NCBI GenBank assembly: GCA_030761205.1
Contig: JAULJL010000028.1
Coordinates: forward strand, 15,861,001 to 15,925,000
Length of the DNA stretch: 64,000 nucleotides
Direction of reading: 5' to 3'
DNA from: Fremontodendron californicum
Lineage: Eukaryota > Streptophyta > Magnoliopsida > Malvales > Malvaceae
Shown piece after piece: positions 21,501 to 33,100 of this stretch. A model generated the notes under the pieces. The model made no database searches and was not told the origin of the DNA. It saw nothing but the letters and a program-made list of their open reading frames with translations. Within the stretch, counting starts at the first letter, position 1, and each line of letters starts with the position of its first letter. The position numbers were made by a program, and so were the translations under genes.

Positions 21501-24500
21501 GATAAAATATAAAATTCCATTGTTGTTTCCATCATTTTGGATGAGGGGTAAATTTGGCAACTTGAGGTTCAATACCCGAAGGCTGTTCTTGCGTTGTCAT
21601 TATGCTGAATTAGGAAAGCATAGAGTGAACTAGTTGGTAGTTTGCTATGATATCTTTGATTGCTTGTATTTTGTTGGCCTAAATTTATTTTTTGCTGAAA
21701 GGTGCTTGGTTAAACTTGTGATTCAGAGTAATGCTTACTAGTACATCCTCCTTGGATTTAAAAATTGTACTAGAATGATGCTATGTTTCTCCGACTCTTT
21801 ATTGTTCTTGAAGTACCTGTGTCCGACGTATATCCGGACATGGGTATGGGGATATGATTCTCCAATGATCCTCCAAATACATGGAAATCTTATAAAAAAT
21901 TGAACATACCCGTGTCCAACACTCATACCCGAGTCCAAGTAACATAGGAATGATGCCCATACTACACATGGGATCTTTTTTTTAGATTATTTTTAAAAAA
22001 ATTATCTTAAATTGAATAATATTATCAATAATAATAAAAAATCAAGATAATTATTTTAAAATATTGATTTTTTAAAAATTAAAAATAATAATATTTAATT
22101 TATTCAATTAATTATTTAATTTATTTTTATTCTTACTTTTTTAATGTAATTTGAAAATTTTAATTCATACACAAAATTATAAATTAAATAGACAAAAAAG
22201 TTTAAAAATGGGTTAGAAAATATCTAAATTGTTATTGAGTTTGACCTAAATTTGCTAGGCCCAACGTATATTCGAATTAGGCTTGACCCCCACCACCGCT
22301 TTTCATTTCTCTGTAGTTGCCTCTGAGGGTTTAATCCTTAAATCATCCATTTGTCACCCGATATCCTCTTCTTATGGTATTTGATCTTTGAATTCAAAGT
22401 TTTTTTAGAGTTTTTGAATCGTAGATTTATTTTTTGGGAAGCTTTTGTGATTTTTATAATTTTCTTGCTTTATTCTGTAATTTACCATTTTTTTGAGTTT
22501 TTTAGATTATTTTTAATTATTGGATTCTTTTATATATATATTTTTTAATTTTTAAAATTTGAAGAGTTATAGACTCAAAAAGAAAAAAAGAGAATCAAAT
22601 TTTGGTTTGAATTTTTTTGGTATTTGATTTGAATTTTTGCAAACCAAATATTTTGGTATTTGGTTTGAATTTTTGGAAAATTTTAGTATTTGTGAATATT
22701 TGGTTTAACCCTTTGCAAAAAAAAAAAAATGTTCAAATATTTCATTATTTTCTCTCTCCACTCTTTTTTTTTTTTGGTATCTTTAAGTGAAAAAAATAAA
22801 AATAATAGTAGCATATTTTCAACAAAAAAAAAAAACTATAGATTTTGGTTTACTTCTATGCAAATTTTCTTGTTTGAATTTTCCATTTCTCTCTCTCTCT
22901 CTCTCTCTCTCCAGTCTTTATATCATCTTTGTCTGTATTTTTCATATTTTAACATTAAGAATAAAATTAAAAAGAAGAAGAAGAAAAGACTACCACTTAT
23001 CAATCGAAGAGCAACCACATGGCAATATTTTTTTTTAATATTTTAACCTTAAGAAAAAAATAAAAATAATAACAGTTTTTTAAAAAAGAAAAAAGAAAAT
23101 AAAAACTATCCCCGTCACGAGGATAGGTTCTATATAATGTATAGATTATAAATGGTTTGAATTAAACTTGGCTGCTCAAATATTATATATAATGTTTGGA
23201 CAATTTTTATTAATCAAGGGATGAGAGATCTGGCATCATAGCTCGTTTTGGTTCCTTTTATTTAGTTTAGCCTATTGCCTTTTCCTAACCATAAGAAGTG
23301 CTCATACCAGTCTGATTGACTGAATTTTTTTCCTTTTATAAATGGCAGGCATAAGCTTGCATAATTTTCCGGAGGGGATGGCAGTTTTCCTTGGATCCAT
23401 GAAGGTAGTCTCAACCTACTTTATTTATTCTGAGATTATCAAGTAAAATTTATAACAGAGGATGTTCTGCAACTAAAATGTGTTGAGATTGAAGCAAGAA
23501 TAGCTTAACTTGCTTTTCAAAAATTCTTAGGTGGTTAATTTAGCAGTTTTTTTTTTTTTTTCCAAACCCAAAAGCTATTTTCTTGAATGATAAATTTACT
23601 TTTTTATGGTTAGCAATTGTTGTTGATGCAGTATTCTGGATGCCGTTTTTCTTAAATGTTATTGACTTAAACACCATTATAATTTAGTGATTTTTCTATG
23701 ATTCCAGATTATTGATGTGCCAAGGATGATGATTGAACTATTCATTATTTGATTTGAACTGGATATTTTAGATTTCATTTATAACAATGAAGAACAACTA
23801 TTTCTTCACTTTCTCTCTCCCTTTCTCTTTGGGAGTGGGATTGGTTCTCTATCCTATAAAGCCTTGGAACTTGCACTAGGAGAAGCTATCCGTATTAATT
23901 ACAAATACTAAATATAGGTTCCTGATTAATCCCAAAAGGACCCTTACTACATAGAACCTCTTTGTTTGGGTTCGGTTGATTCTGATGCCAATTATAACTC
24001 CCCCTCCCCACTCCAAAAAGGAAAGCTAAATGCTACCATGCTCAGTGATATATGATGGTGAGCAATTTATTATTTCATGGCAGTAATTTCCATATAAAAT
24101 TCAACAGAATTATGAATGTCTTAAAGTTGGAACATACTTCTTATCAGAAAAAAAAAATGTTGGTATTAAACTTGCTTCTGCATTTTTTTGTTTCGAAGGT
24201 ATATCTTCTTGATGCTAGCAACTTGTTGGTTCGAATGTTTCGTCCTTGTTGGCTAGTAGAAGCTACTAATTTACTCTAGGAAGTGTTGACTTGATATAAA
24301 TTTCTCATTGAGAGCCCACAATGTTTTATATGTATGCTAATGAATCTCTTTGCTTGCCTATATGTTTCTCATGTAGGGCCTTCGTGTTGGTCTTAATTTG
24401 GCTTTGGCCATTGCTTTGCACAATATCCCAGAGGTACATATTCTTAAATCCAGTAATTTTGAAACTGGCCTTGAAAGCAACCCACTTAAGTGACTGGTTC

Positions 24501-26833
24501 CCAGTTTTAATGAACAGGAACCAGTCTAATCCATGACAGAGTTTTGACCTCTTGGTAAAGGCGTTCCAGGCCTGATAAAAGACCTGTTCAGCCAGTAGAA
24601 CTGGCTGGTCTGGTCTGAATTTCAGAAAAACTGCTTAAATCCTGTTAAACTGCGGCTTAGACATGCTAGGTTTCTTGGATTTTGTATAGAAAACTGGGTT
24701 GCATTTTGTAAATCAGTACATGTGTGCATGTTTGAGAGAGAGAGAGAGAGAGAGGAAATGTGTGTTTGTATGTATGTATGTAAGTTGAACTATTTTGTAA
24801 ATTGATAAAAAAAAATTGGTTATGCATACAAATGCAATCTTCTAATGTATATATTAGAGAGTAAGTATTTTATTTTGTCTAACTTCTTTATGTTCATTTA
24901 TAGGGTGTTGCTGTCGCGCTTCCTGTTTATTTTGCTACGCAAAGGTGAGAATTTGTTTTTTACTTCATACAAGTACTTGTGTGTTGGGGAAGTTAAGGAT
25001 TGGTCCTTTTGAGTGTAGTTGAACCATTCTTATTTATTAGCTGGGTCACTACTAGCTTTTTCAATCTATTCTACACTACAGTCATTCTAGCATGGCAGTA
25101 TCTTCATCACCTGCCATGATAATTGGATTAAGTTGCCTGTTCTGGTGTGGGCATTAACGATGTGAGATTGTTGGATGAGCTCTTTTTTATCCTTTTAAAG
25201 TGGTCTTTCCATTTTTAACTACATAAATGAATTAGAACTTATTTGTATGATGAAACTGTTAACCGGTTGGTTTGTAATATTTGTCAGCAAGTGGCAGGCG
25301 TTCAAATTGGCAACGCTTTCTGGTTTCGCTGAGCCACTTGGTGTTATAATTGTTGGTAAGTGAACTGCCTTTTCTTGAAGTACCAGAAAAAGACAAAAAA
25401 AAAAAGTTGTAAAATTAAAACATAAAAATCCCCCCTATAGAAAATAAGAATAAGAAGGTTTTCTTTTGAAGAAGCCTGAAGTATATAAGTCAAATGTTTA
25501 TCTTCTAACTGAAATGTAATTGTTGGTTATGAGTTATAAGCCGCAATAATGGGAAAGCACTGTCAGCTACCTGGAGTAAAGACAATGCCTCTCTATATTG
25601 CTTTGACTCTTCAATTTTCTTGAAGTTTCGTGTCCAACACCTGAGTCCAACACATATTCAGACATGGGTATAGGGATACGACTCTCTAAAGACCCTCTAA
25701 ATACATGAAAAAACTTAGAAAAAATTGAACATACCCGTCTCGGACACATACCCGTATCTGACACTCACACCCGAGTCCGAATAACATAGATTCCTCTTTC
25801 ATTTTTGTATATTGGGAACTATTTTATCTATATCTTTTTCCTTTTTTTTTTTTTTTTTTTGTCTAATCTAATTTGCATTTACGTCTGAATATAACCTGTA
25901 CTGTCATAGTTCATGGGGAATTTAGAGCCTGTTTGCTTTCAAGATTTTGTTCTCTATAAATGTCAGACTTTGTTGATTTGTCTTTTTCCTTGCACCGCAG
26001 CTTATCTATTCCCAAGCAGCTTAAGTCCTGAAATTCTTGAGGGCTTGTTAGCATCAGGTTTGTAGTACCATCGATCGCTCAGATCGGATCTGATTGCTGA
26101 AAAAGAATCTAGAATCTACCTTCCTAGCTCTCTGTTATCATCTTGTGACAATCTTTTACTCTAAATTTATGTTAAAATTTCAGTTGGTGGGGTGATGGCC
26201 TTCCTAACATTACATGAAATGCTGCCATTGGCATTTGATTATGCGGGACAGAAGCAAGCTGTCAAGGCTGTTTTCTTTGGAATGGCTTTCATGTCTGCAA
26301 GGTATTAAAATTTATATCAAACTAGTATGCTGTTTCAAGAAAACAGTTCAAAAGCTTCTTGTTTTCATTGCTTAGCTCATATAGACATGCAGTTCAAGTT
26401 CTGGTTATTGTATGGAAAGATTAAAGATGTACAAAGCTATGTTGCTCCAACTCTTCATTTTTCTTGAAGTATCTGTGTCCGACGCACATCCGGACATGGG
26501 TATGGGGATACCGAGGACCCTCCAAATACTTGGAAATTGGAAAGACTTAGAATAAATCTAATATATCCTTGTCAAACACATATCAATGTCCGACACTCAC
26601 ACCTGAGTCCAAGTAACATAGGTACAAAGCGTGTTTTTTAAACTCATATGTTGGAAAAAAATTTAACTACTTGCCCCATGGGGAAAGGAAATATTAATTC
26701 AAGGAAGCACATGATAACCAAAATAGCAAGGGGAAAAAAACATTTAGTAGAACTATCTTGTGAATTTTACTTGTAAAAGTCCTAGGGTTTATTTTCCGGT
26801 TAGATTCGAATCACAATTCACCAATTTGCATTT

Positions 26834-26873
<40 letters not shown>

Positions 26874-26965
26874 TCATGAACTTACGTTTGACATATCTCT
26901 TCTATGGTTTTGCCTGCAGCCTATACTTTCTTGAACTAAGCTTACCTGAGGAGATGAGCTTGTAG
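18528..26965 (+). CDS. ZTP29: ZIP-family zinc transporter, ZTP29-like, 12 exons
   Basis: Exons: 18528-18591, 19971-20029, 20858-20950, 21056-21145, 21248-21329, 23349-23404, 24377-24433, 24904-24944, 25288-25355, 26001-26057, 26184-26301, 26920-26965. All introns are GT-AG, phases agree, and the 831-nt CDS gives 276 aa, the length I recall for Arabidopsis ZTP29. It starts MDSQVMVALALSLVGGFSTS and ends in SLPEEMSL. Hydrophobic helices with the metal-site motifs HNFPEG (exon 6) and HNIPEG (exons 7/8) define a ZIP transporter of the ZupT/GufA branch. A His-containing hydrophilic loop (KKHRRQ, exon 5) sits between helices 3 and 4. Arabidopsis ZTP29 is an ER zinc transporter linked to salt stress; the same role here is inferred. 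Introns hold at least four MITEs; the gene looks intact. Confidence 0.95.
18895..19073 (-). mobile_element. 8-bp-TSD MITE family, copy 1 (ZTP29 intron 1)
   Basis: It begins CTATCTTACTCGGACTCGGG and ends AGTCGGAGCAACATAG, the same family as the copies at 21781, 25593, 26437, 27391, 56543 and 58623 but in the opposite orientation. The body carries the family words CATACCCATGTCCGGATAT and ATTTGGAGGGTTCTTGG. Flanks CATTTCGC / CTTTCTGC agree at only 5 of 8 bases, so the target duplication is decayed. Confidence 0.75.
21781..21947 (+). mobile_element. 8-bp-TSD MITE family, copy 2 (ZTP29 intron 5)
   Basis: The 167-bp element has termini CTATGTTTCTCCGACTC and GAGTCCAAGTAACATAG, inverted with three mismatches. 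It is flanked by a perfect 8-bp duplication GAATGATG (21773-21780, 21948-21955). An 8-bp duplication points to hAT-type integration. Confidence 0.85.
22560..22725. repeat. Degenerate TTGGTTTGAATTTT repeats in ZTP29 intron 5
   Basis: The phrase ATTTTGGTATTTGGTTTGAA recurs about three times with small changes, making a short imperfect tandem repeat in the long fifth intron. No coding signal. Confidence 0.5.
22888..22912. repeat. (CT)n microsatellite in ZTP29 intron 5
   Basis: About twelve uninterrupted CT units. Confidence 0.9.
24734..24755. repeat. (GA)n microsatellite in ZTP29 intron 7
   Basis: Eleven GA units, followed by a short TGTATG repeat. Confidence 0.9.
25593..25789 (+). mobile_element. 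8-bp-TSD MITE family, copy 3 (ZTP29 intron 9)
   Basis: The 197-bp copy starts CTATATTGCTTTGACTC and ends GAGTCCGAATAACATAG. Flanks ATGCCTCT (25585-25592) and ATTCCTCT (25790-25797) match at 7 of 8 bases. Confidence 0.8.
26437..26621 (+). mobile_element. 8-bp-TSD MITE family, copy 4 (ZTP29 intron 11)
   Basis: The 185-bp copy starts CTATGTTGCTCCAACTC and ends GAGTCCAAGTAACATAG. It has a perfect 8-bp target duplication GTACAAAG (26429-26436, 26622-26629). Confidence 0.88.
26835..26871. repeat. (TA)n microsatellite in ZTP29 intron 11
   Basis: About eighteen TA units, roughly 50 bp before the last exon. Confidence 0.9.
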
Positions 26966-27885
26966 CCTCTTTCCATGAACCTATCAACAAAATGTTGTAA
27001 ATTCCTAAACCAAGGTGTCTTATTTCTCTGAACTTTTAGCCAAATGCTGAGAAGATCTTAAGCAAAAGGATGAACTGGCCAATTTGTAATGTACATAATA
27101 TCAATTTATTTCTTTTAATAACATGAAGATTGAAAAGGAGAAAAGGGAAAATAAATTTATGGATCTTGTATTTTAATACCTAGACAGTTCTGCTTTCCTT
27201 GCTGGTTAAACCTCATTTATTTCTTTAACAAAATGCAAAATCAGAATCGTGAAATCTGATTTGTTGTGGGTCTTGCATCTTCAACTGACACATCTATCCA
27301 TAGCTACTTCATCTATGTTCTACTTCAGCATTTTGTTGGTCGCATGCTTTAATGAGGGAGACACTTTTATTGGTTTTTTTTAATAAAGGTCTATATTACT
27401 CCGATTTTTCATTTTTCTTAAAGTATCTGTATCCGACGTATATCCGGATATGGGTATGAGGATATGATCTTTCAAGGATCCTCCAATTACACTGAAATCT
27501 TTGAAAAAACTGAACATACTCGTGTTGGACATATATCCGTGTCTGATAATCACACCCAAGCAACGTAGAAGGAGGTCATAGTTTGGGAATAGAGAAAGAG
27601 GGTGTAAATGCTATGATTCGAACTTTAGATTTGTTAGATGTCATTTCTTAAAAATAATTGTATGAATCAATTGGGCTAAGTTTTGAGTTCACTTTTATGG
27701 GGTTTTTTTCTTCTTCCAAATGATGTTTCTTGGTGAAATGGAAATTGTTTTCTGAATTATTCTTGTTCCAGAACCAGTGTTTAAAACATTCTGTTTGTTT
27801 AACCTTCTAAAACTCTGGTCAGACAATCTGTGCACTGATACTAGAAACAATTAAAAGACTCTGAATAAGAGCTCGTTTCGATGAC
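26966..27885 (+). other. ZTP29 3' UTR and downstream intergenic DNA
   Basis: It follows the TAG stop at 26963-26965. Possible poly(A) signals of the AATAAA type lie near 27150 (AAAATAAATTT). No ORF is conserved. It contains one MITE copy (27391-27568) and ends at the left boundary of the second Ogre element. Confidence 0.5.
27391..27568 (+). mobile_element. 8-bp-TSD MITE family, copy 5 (downstream of ZTP29)
   Basis: It starts CTATATTACTCCGATTTTTC and ends CAAGCAACGTAG, with the family core TATCCGGATATGGGTATG. Flanks ATAAAGGT / AAGGAGGT are only partly alike. An older copy by divergence. Confidence 0.7.
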
Positions 27886-27890
27886 TTTAG

Positions 27891-30166
27891 TGTCGCAACT
27901 TAAAAAATAACAAGTCTTATCACGAGGTTTAATATTCGTTAAGCGTGATATTGAAAAACAGAGAAAAAATCGATTTAATTTCTCTAGAAATAAAATAAAA
28001 GTTTGAAAACAATCTTGAAAAAGACATGGAGTCGCCACTAATCTTTCTTGGCTAGGTATGATCGGTCACCTATTAAACCGGTTTTGTAAAATATTTTAAA
28101 ATTAATTAAAACATTTTTAAAATCAATTTCAAGTTTGTGTTTTAAACTAGAGAAAACCAAAGAAAGCGAATTCAGGACTCGGTTACGTGAAGGGAAAGAT
28201 TAGCACCCCCAAAACGTCCGTATAAAACGAGACCTTGTGAAAAGTCGGTTTTAAATTTGGCATTTTAAATTAATTCCCAATTTAAAAACAAATAATTTCA
28301 TTTTTAATTGAAAATGATCCGGAATTTATTAATTCAAAATTTTCTATATTCACCGACAAAACGAGGCAAAATATAGAAATTTTTATTAATTTGGAAAATT
28401 TTTCTAATCATTCTCGTTTTTTGAAAGAAATATATTCTTTTATTAATAATAATTGATGATGTCCTCCACAGCAAACCCGACAAAGAACTCATAAATTATT
28501 TTAACTTGGGAATAACTTTATTTTATTTGAAACCATTATCTTTTCAAAACATTTAAGAAAAATATGAATATGTGTGATATAGTATAATCTAAATGACATG
28601 ATGTAATTTAAATGACCTAGTATATTCTAAATGAAATGATATAACTTAAGTGACAAAATATATTCTAAATGAAATAAATAACCTAGGTGTCATAATATAT
28701 TCTAAATGAAATGAATAACTAAGTGACATAATATACTCTAAATGAAATGAATATCCTATATGACATAATATATTCTAAATGAAATGACAATATAATCTAA
28801 GTGATATGAAATGAATATGAAACATAAAATAATATTCTCATGAAATATACATGAAAATAAAAATAATAATGCATGAACATGGCAAATGCTAAATGATATG
28901 ACAAAAATAAATAACTAAATAAAAAGCATAGGATAACATGGAATATTCAAAACCATATAACAATATAACACCATAAAATATAAATCAAAATAATAACAAT
29001 ACCATAGATTTGTTCATAGCAAAAATCATATATCATATAATATGCATGAACATGGAAAATGCAATGTATGGAAGTGTATTTTTTTCTTTAAATAAGGAAA
29101 TTCGTATACCTAAAAAGATATCCGACTACCTTAGGAAAAGACATCAAATTAAATTTTCTAAAATAAAAAATACTTTGTGATTAGTTTAAAAACAATTTTG
29201 AAAATCTTGGATAAAAAATGACTAAGACCGAACCCCCTTTTCAAATGGCTCTATTTTTCTAACTTTGAAAACCCAGAGTTGACCACCCTTGACCCGAGCT
29301 TTATAAAATCATTTTTTAAGATTAAAATGGCTTAGAAATTAACATAGGATAGTAGCTAAGGTTCCTAATCAGCCTTCTCTTAATGCCTTAGACAAAATAG
29401 AAAATTAATTTTTCCTCAAATTCAAATCTGACTCTACTGTCCAGTATTAAAATGTATTTTTGAGCCTATTCTAAAAAATACTAAAAAATATGAAAAAAAT
29501 ATAGGAGACTCAAAACATGTCTAACTCTATGGGAAAAAATTGGCTTAAGTTTTAGACTAAAGATGCTCTACCAGAAAAATCAAGAAAGTCAGAACACTAG
29601 GTGAAAAACTATTTTGCCAAAACACATTTTTATGCTTTTGATAAAATCATTCAAAAAACAAAACAAAAATATTGGAGACTCCACTAAGGATCTACAAACA
29701 GTAGCTAAAATTTCTAAAAAGTTGGACAAGAATTGCCTGAAGTAAAAAAAAAAAAAAATCACAAAGGTAGAAAAATCAACTTGACAACTCCTTAATTTTT
29801 CACAAGTATGCTCATGTGAGCTTGACTTTGAGCCATTGATTGGCCTAAGTCATAAATCAAGTGGCATGATATGAGATGCATGAACAAAGAACAAGTTAAA
29901 TGCATGAAATGCATGATTTAAGACCTAAATGACATAGAAAATGCATGGCATAAAGATTATGACCTAGATCTAACATGAACTTGCATGGCAATAAATGTAA
30001 CCTAGACCTAACCATTCATGAAATGCATGACAATGCAAATGAGACTTAGACCTAATGAAAATGCATGTCAATAACACAAACACATAGCAATATAAATCGA
30101 ATACACAAAATCATGGCATAGAAATGTAAGCATGACAACTAGCAAGATAAAAATGCATATTCAAGA
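27891..30166 (-). repeat. Partial 3' LTR of element 2, first segment
   Basis: It begins TGTCGCAACTTAAAAAATAA and is colinear with the 5' LTR at 42578-44880, including the AT-rich about 40-bp array (28600-28800). Identity to that LTR is visibly higher than to the LTR of element 1. It stops at the CAAGA target site where the solo LTR was inserted and resumes at 35313. Confidence 0.88.
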
Positions 30167-33100
30167 TGTAGACACCTAATTTTATCCGGACCACTAAAAC
30201 AGGTATGTTTTCTTCCTAAATTGATGTTTTCGAGTGTAAAAAGACTTTTTTATCCTGCAGGTGGTACTCCAAGACTTAGTTTAAGAGGGCGAGCATAAAA
30301 AGTCAAACTTGAAAAAAGTCAACCCCGAAAGTCAACCTCAAAAAAGTCAACCCCAGAAAGTCAAACTACTAAAAAAGTCAACCCACTTTCAAAATCAAGA
30401 TTTTAAGTTCAATTGAAAAATGGAAAAATAATTTTGATAATTCGAGGTCTACATTGAAAGATATGGAGTTCGGAAGTTGGGATTTGGAGATTTAGTAGAA
30501 AGGAAACCCTAATCCGAGAAATTTGGGGAAAAGTGCTTAAACGATCAAATTGGTCAAAATTGAAGGTTCCAAATGAAAGATAAGCACTGACTACGGGTAA
30601 TGGAGAAGTCACTAGCAAGAAAAACCGAAAGAACAGTCAATCCGGGAGAAAACCGAGAATTAGGGTTTTTAGTGGATTTCGGTGAAATCGGAAAGAATCA
30701 CAGAAATGGCCTGACTTGGTAAGACCAAAGCCCCCAATGGATGAAGAATGATTAAAAAGGATAGCCCAAGGCTCAGATTGAAGAAAATCTGAAAATCGAA
30801 CTTGTTTTGAGCAAAACCGGGTTTTGGAGGCAAAATTGAAAAATTTGGGAAAAATAGCAAATGGACTCCGAAAATTCTGAAAATTTTTCAATCTCATTCT
30901 TAAATCATTTGAAAGAAATTGACGAAAGAAAATCTTGATTCGGAGTTCGTTTGCAAAATGGCCAAATCCCGGGCTTCTAATGCATTAATTCAAAAAGGAA
31001 AATCCCGAAAAAATAGAAAATGAGCTCCAAATCTTTTGAAATTTTGCAAATCTCATTTTTAAATTATTTGGAAGAGATTGGCGAAATAAAATCTTGATTC
31101 GGAGTTCGTTTGCAAAATGGCCAAATCTCGGGCCTCCTATGCAATAATTCAAGAAGATAAATCCCGAAAAATAGCAAATGAGCTCCAAAAATTCTGAAAA
31201 TTTTCAAATATCATTTTTAAATTATTTGGAATATATTGGCAAAAGAAAATCTTGATTCGGAGTTCGTTTGCAAAATGGCCAAATCCCGGGCCTCCTATGT
31301 AGTAATTCAAGTCGATAAATCCCGAAAAAATACGAAATGAGCTCCAAAAATTATGAAAACTTCCAGATCACACTTTTAAATTATTTGGAAGATATTGGTG
31401 AAGAAAAATCTTGATTTGGAGCTCATTTAAAAAACGATAAAATGTGGGGGCATAAAAGGGCATTTTTGGAAGAAAAAATCCAAATAAATAGCAAACGGAC
31501 TCGGATAATTTTGAAAACTTCCAGAAATCAATGTTTTATTATTTTGGAAGTATTAAAAAAATAAAAATTGAATTTGGAGTCCGTTTGATATTTATTTGCA
31601 TCCGGGGGGCAAAACGGTCATTTCACCCAAGCAACCGAAAAGGGGTACTTTGGGCCTTTCAAAAAATTAGAGTTGGGCTGGAAAATAGAATTTCTGGCCT
31701 GCCCAGGCCCAAAGGAAGGAGGAAGCTTCTTATTTTTCAATCAAATGGTTAAAAATCAAGAGTTAGTTAGAGATTCTCTTTGATCAAGCCATGGTGATTA
31801 AGCCACATAGGCCAAGAGAGATGTCAACATTATTCTTGAACAGCTGTAATTTGAGATAGTTGATATGCTAATCTAAAGGTGGTAATTTCATGATTTTTTC
31901 ACCTTGAATTATTAGCCATTTGATGGAAAATTGGTTACACAAAAAATGACAACATCCTTGAGCTTGTTAAGTCCCATTCGGCCAGCACTAGTGAGGGGGG
32001 CAGAAAATTCATTTTTACATTTTCATTTTGCTGAGTTCTTTTGGTATTTACTTAGTTTTTCTCTCCTTGGTTGAAAGCAAAAAAGAAAAGTTTAGAAAAG
32101 AAAGGAAAGTTTGAAGAGATAAAGCTTGAAATATAGCCTCTTGAGATTGCTCTTGAGCACCAACTCTTGCACTTTCTTGATTTTCCATTCTTATTTTTGC
32201 TATTTTGATTGGTGAGTTTCCATTTTAAATAAATGATTTTTTTATTGTTCTTCTTAAGTTCTTCCTTCATCTCTTTCTTAAATATATTTTTTACAATTTT
32301 TTTACAATAAACTCACCATGGCTGAATGGCCTACATTATTTATTTAAGTTGATGTTTTGGTTTATTTTACCATATTGTTTATGTTATTTTCTTTGATCTT
32401 GGTGTTTTAAATGTTATTTTACTTCATATTCTTGAGTTATAGTTTAATTTGGTTGCTTTGTTTGTTGCCATTTATGTTTTAAATATCATGTTTTTGCATT
32501 TTTAATATTCTTTTTTCATAATGTTTAAATTTGAGCATGTTTTAGATTTAGTATATCAAGTGTTTGTGAAAATGCTTGTGTGGTCTTTGCATGATTTGAG
32601 TTTTATATCTTAGTTGAGCATGTTTTAGATTTAGTATATTAAGTGTTTGTGAAAATGCTTGTGTGGTTTTTGCATGATTTGAGTGTTATATTTTAGTTGA
32701 GCATGTTAGTATACCAAGTGTTTGTGAAAATGCCATGCTTGTTGGAGCTTGAGGCCATTTGGCTACTCCATGTGTTTTGCATTGTGTGTTGCATTTTTGC
32801 CATCTTAGTTGGTAGGTTTTTGCATTTGCATGACATTTGATTTAGTTTTGCATGCTAATATACCAAGTGTTTGTGAAAATGTCATGTTTGCTAGTTGCAT
32901 TATTCCATTCGGCCACCCTTGAATTTTTGCATTTTATGTGCATTCTTGCCATGTTAGTTGATAGGTTAGCATTTGCATGATATTTGGTTGAGTTTTTGGT
33001 TTAAGCATGCTTTGTGTTTGTCAAAATGCCATGCATATTTTAGTTATTAGGTTTGGTTCATTTGCCATGCATGTTCATGCATTTTAGGTCTAGGTTGCAT

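Noticed and set aside
22729..23046. 105-codon ORF in ZTP29 intron 5
   Set aside because: Low-complexity sequence including the (CT)n repeat, inside an intron between well-supported exons.
26835..26871. (TA)n run considered as a regulatory element or TIR
   Set aside because: A simple microsatellite in an intron with no flanking structure.
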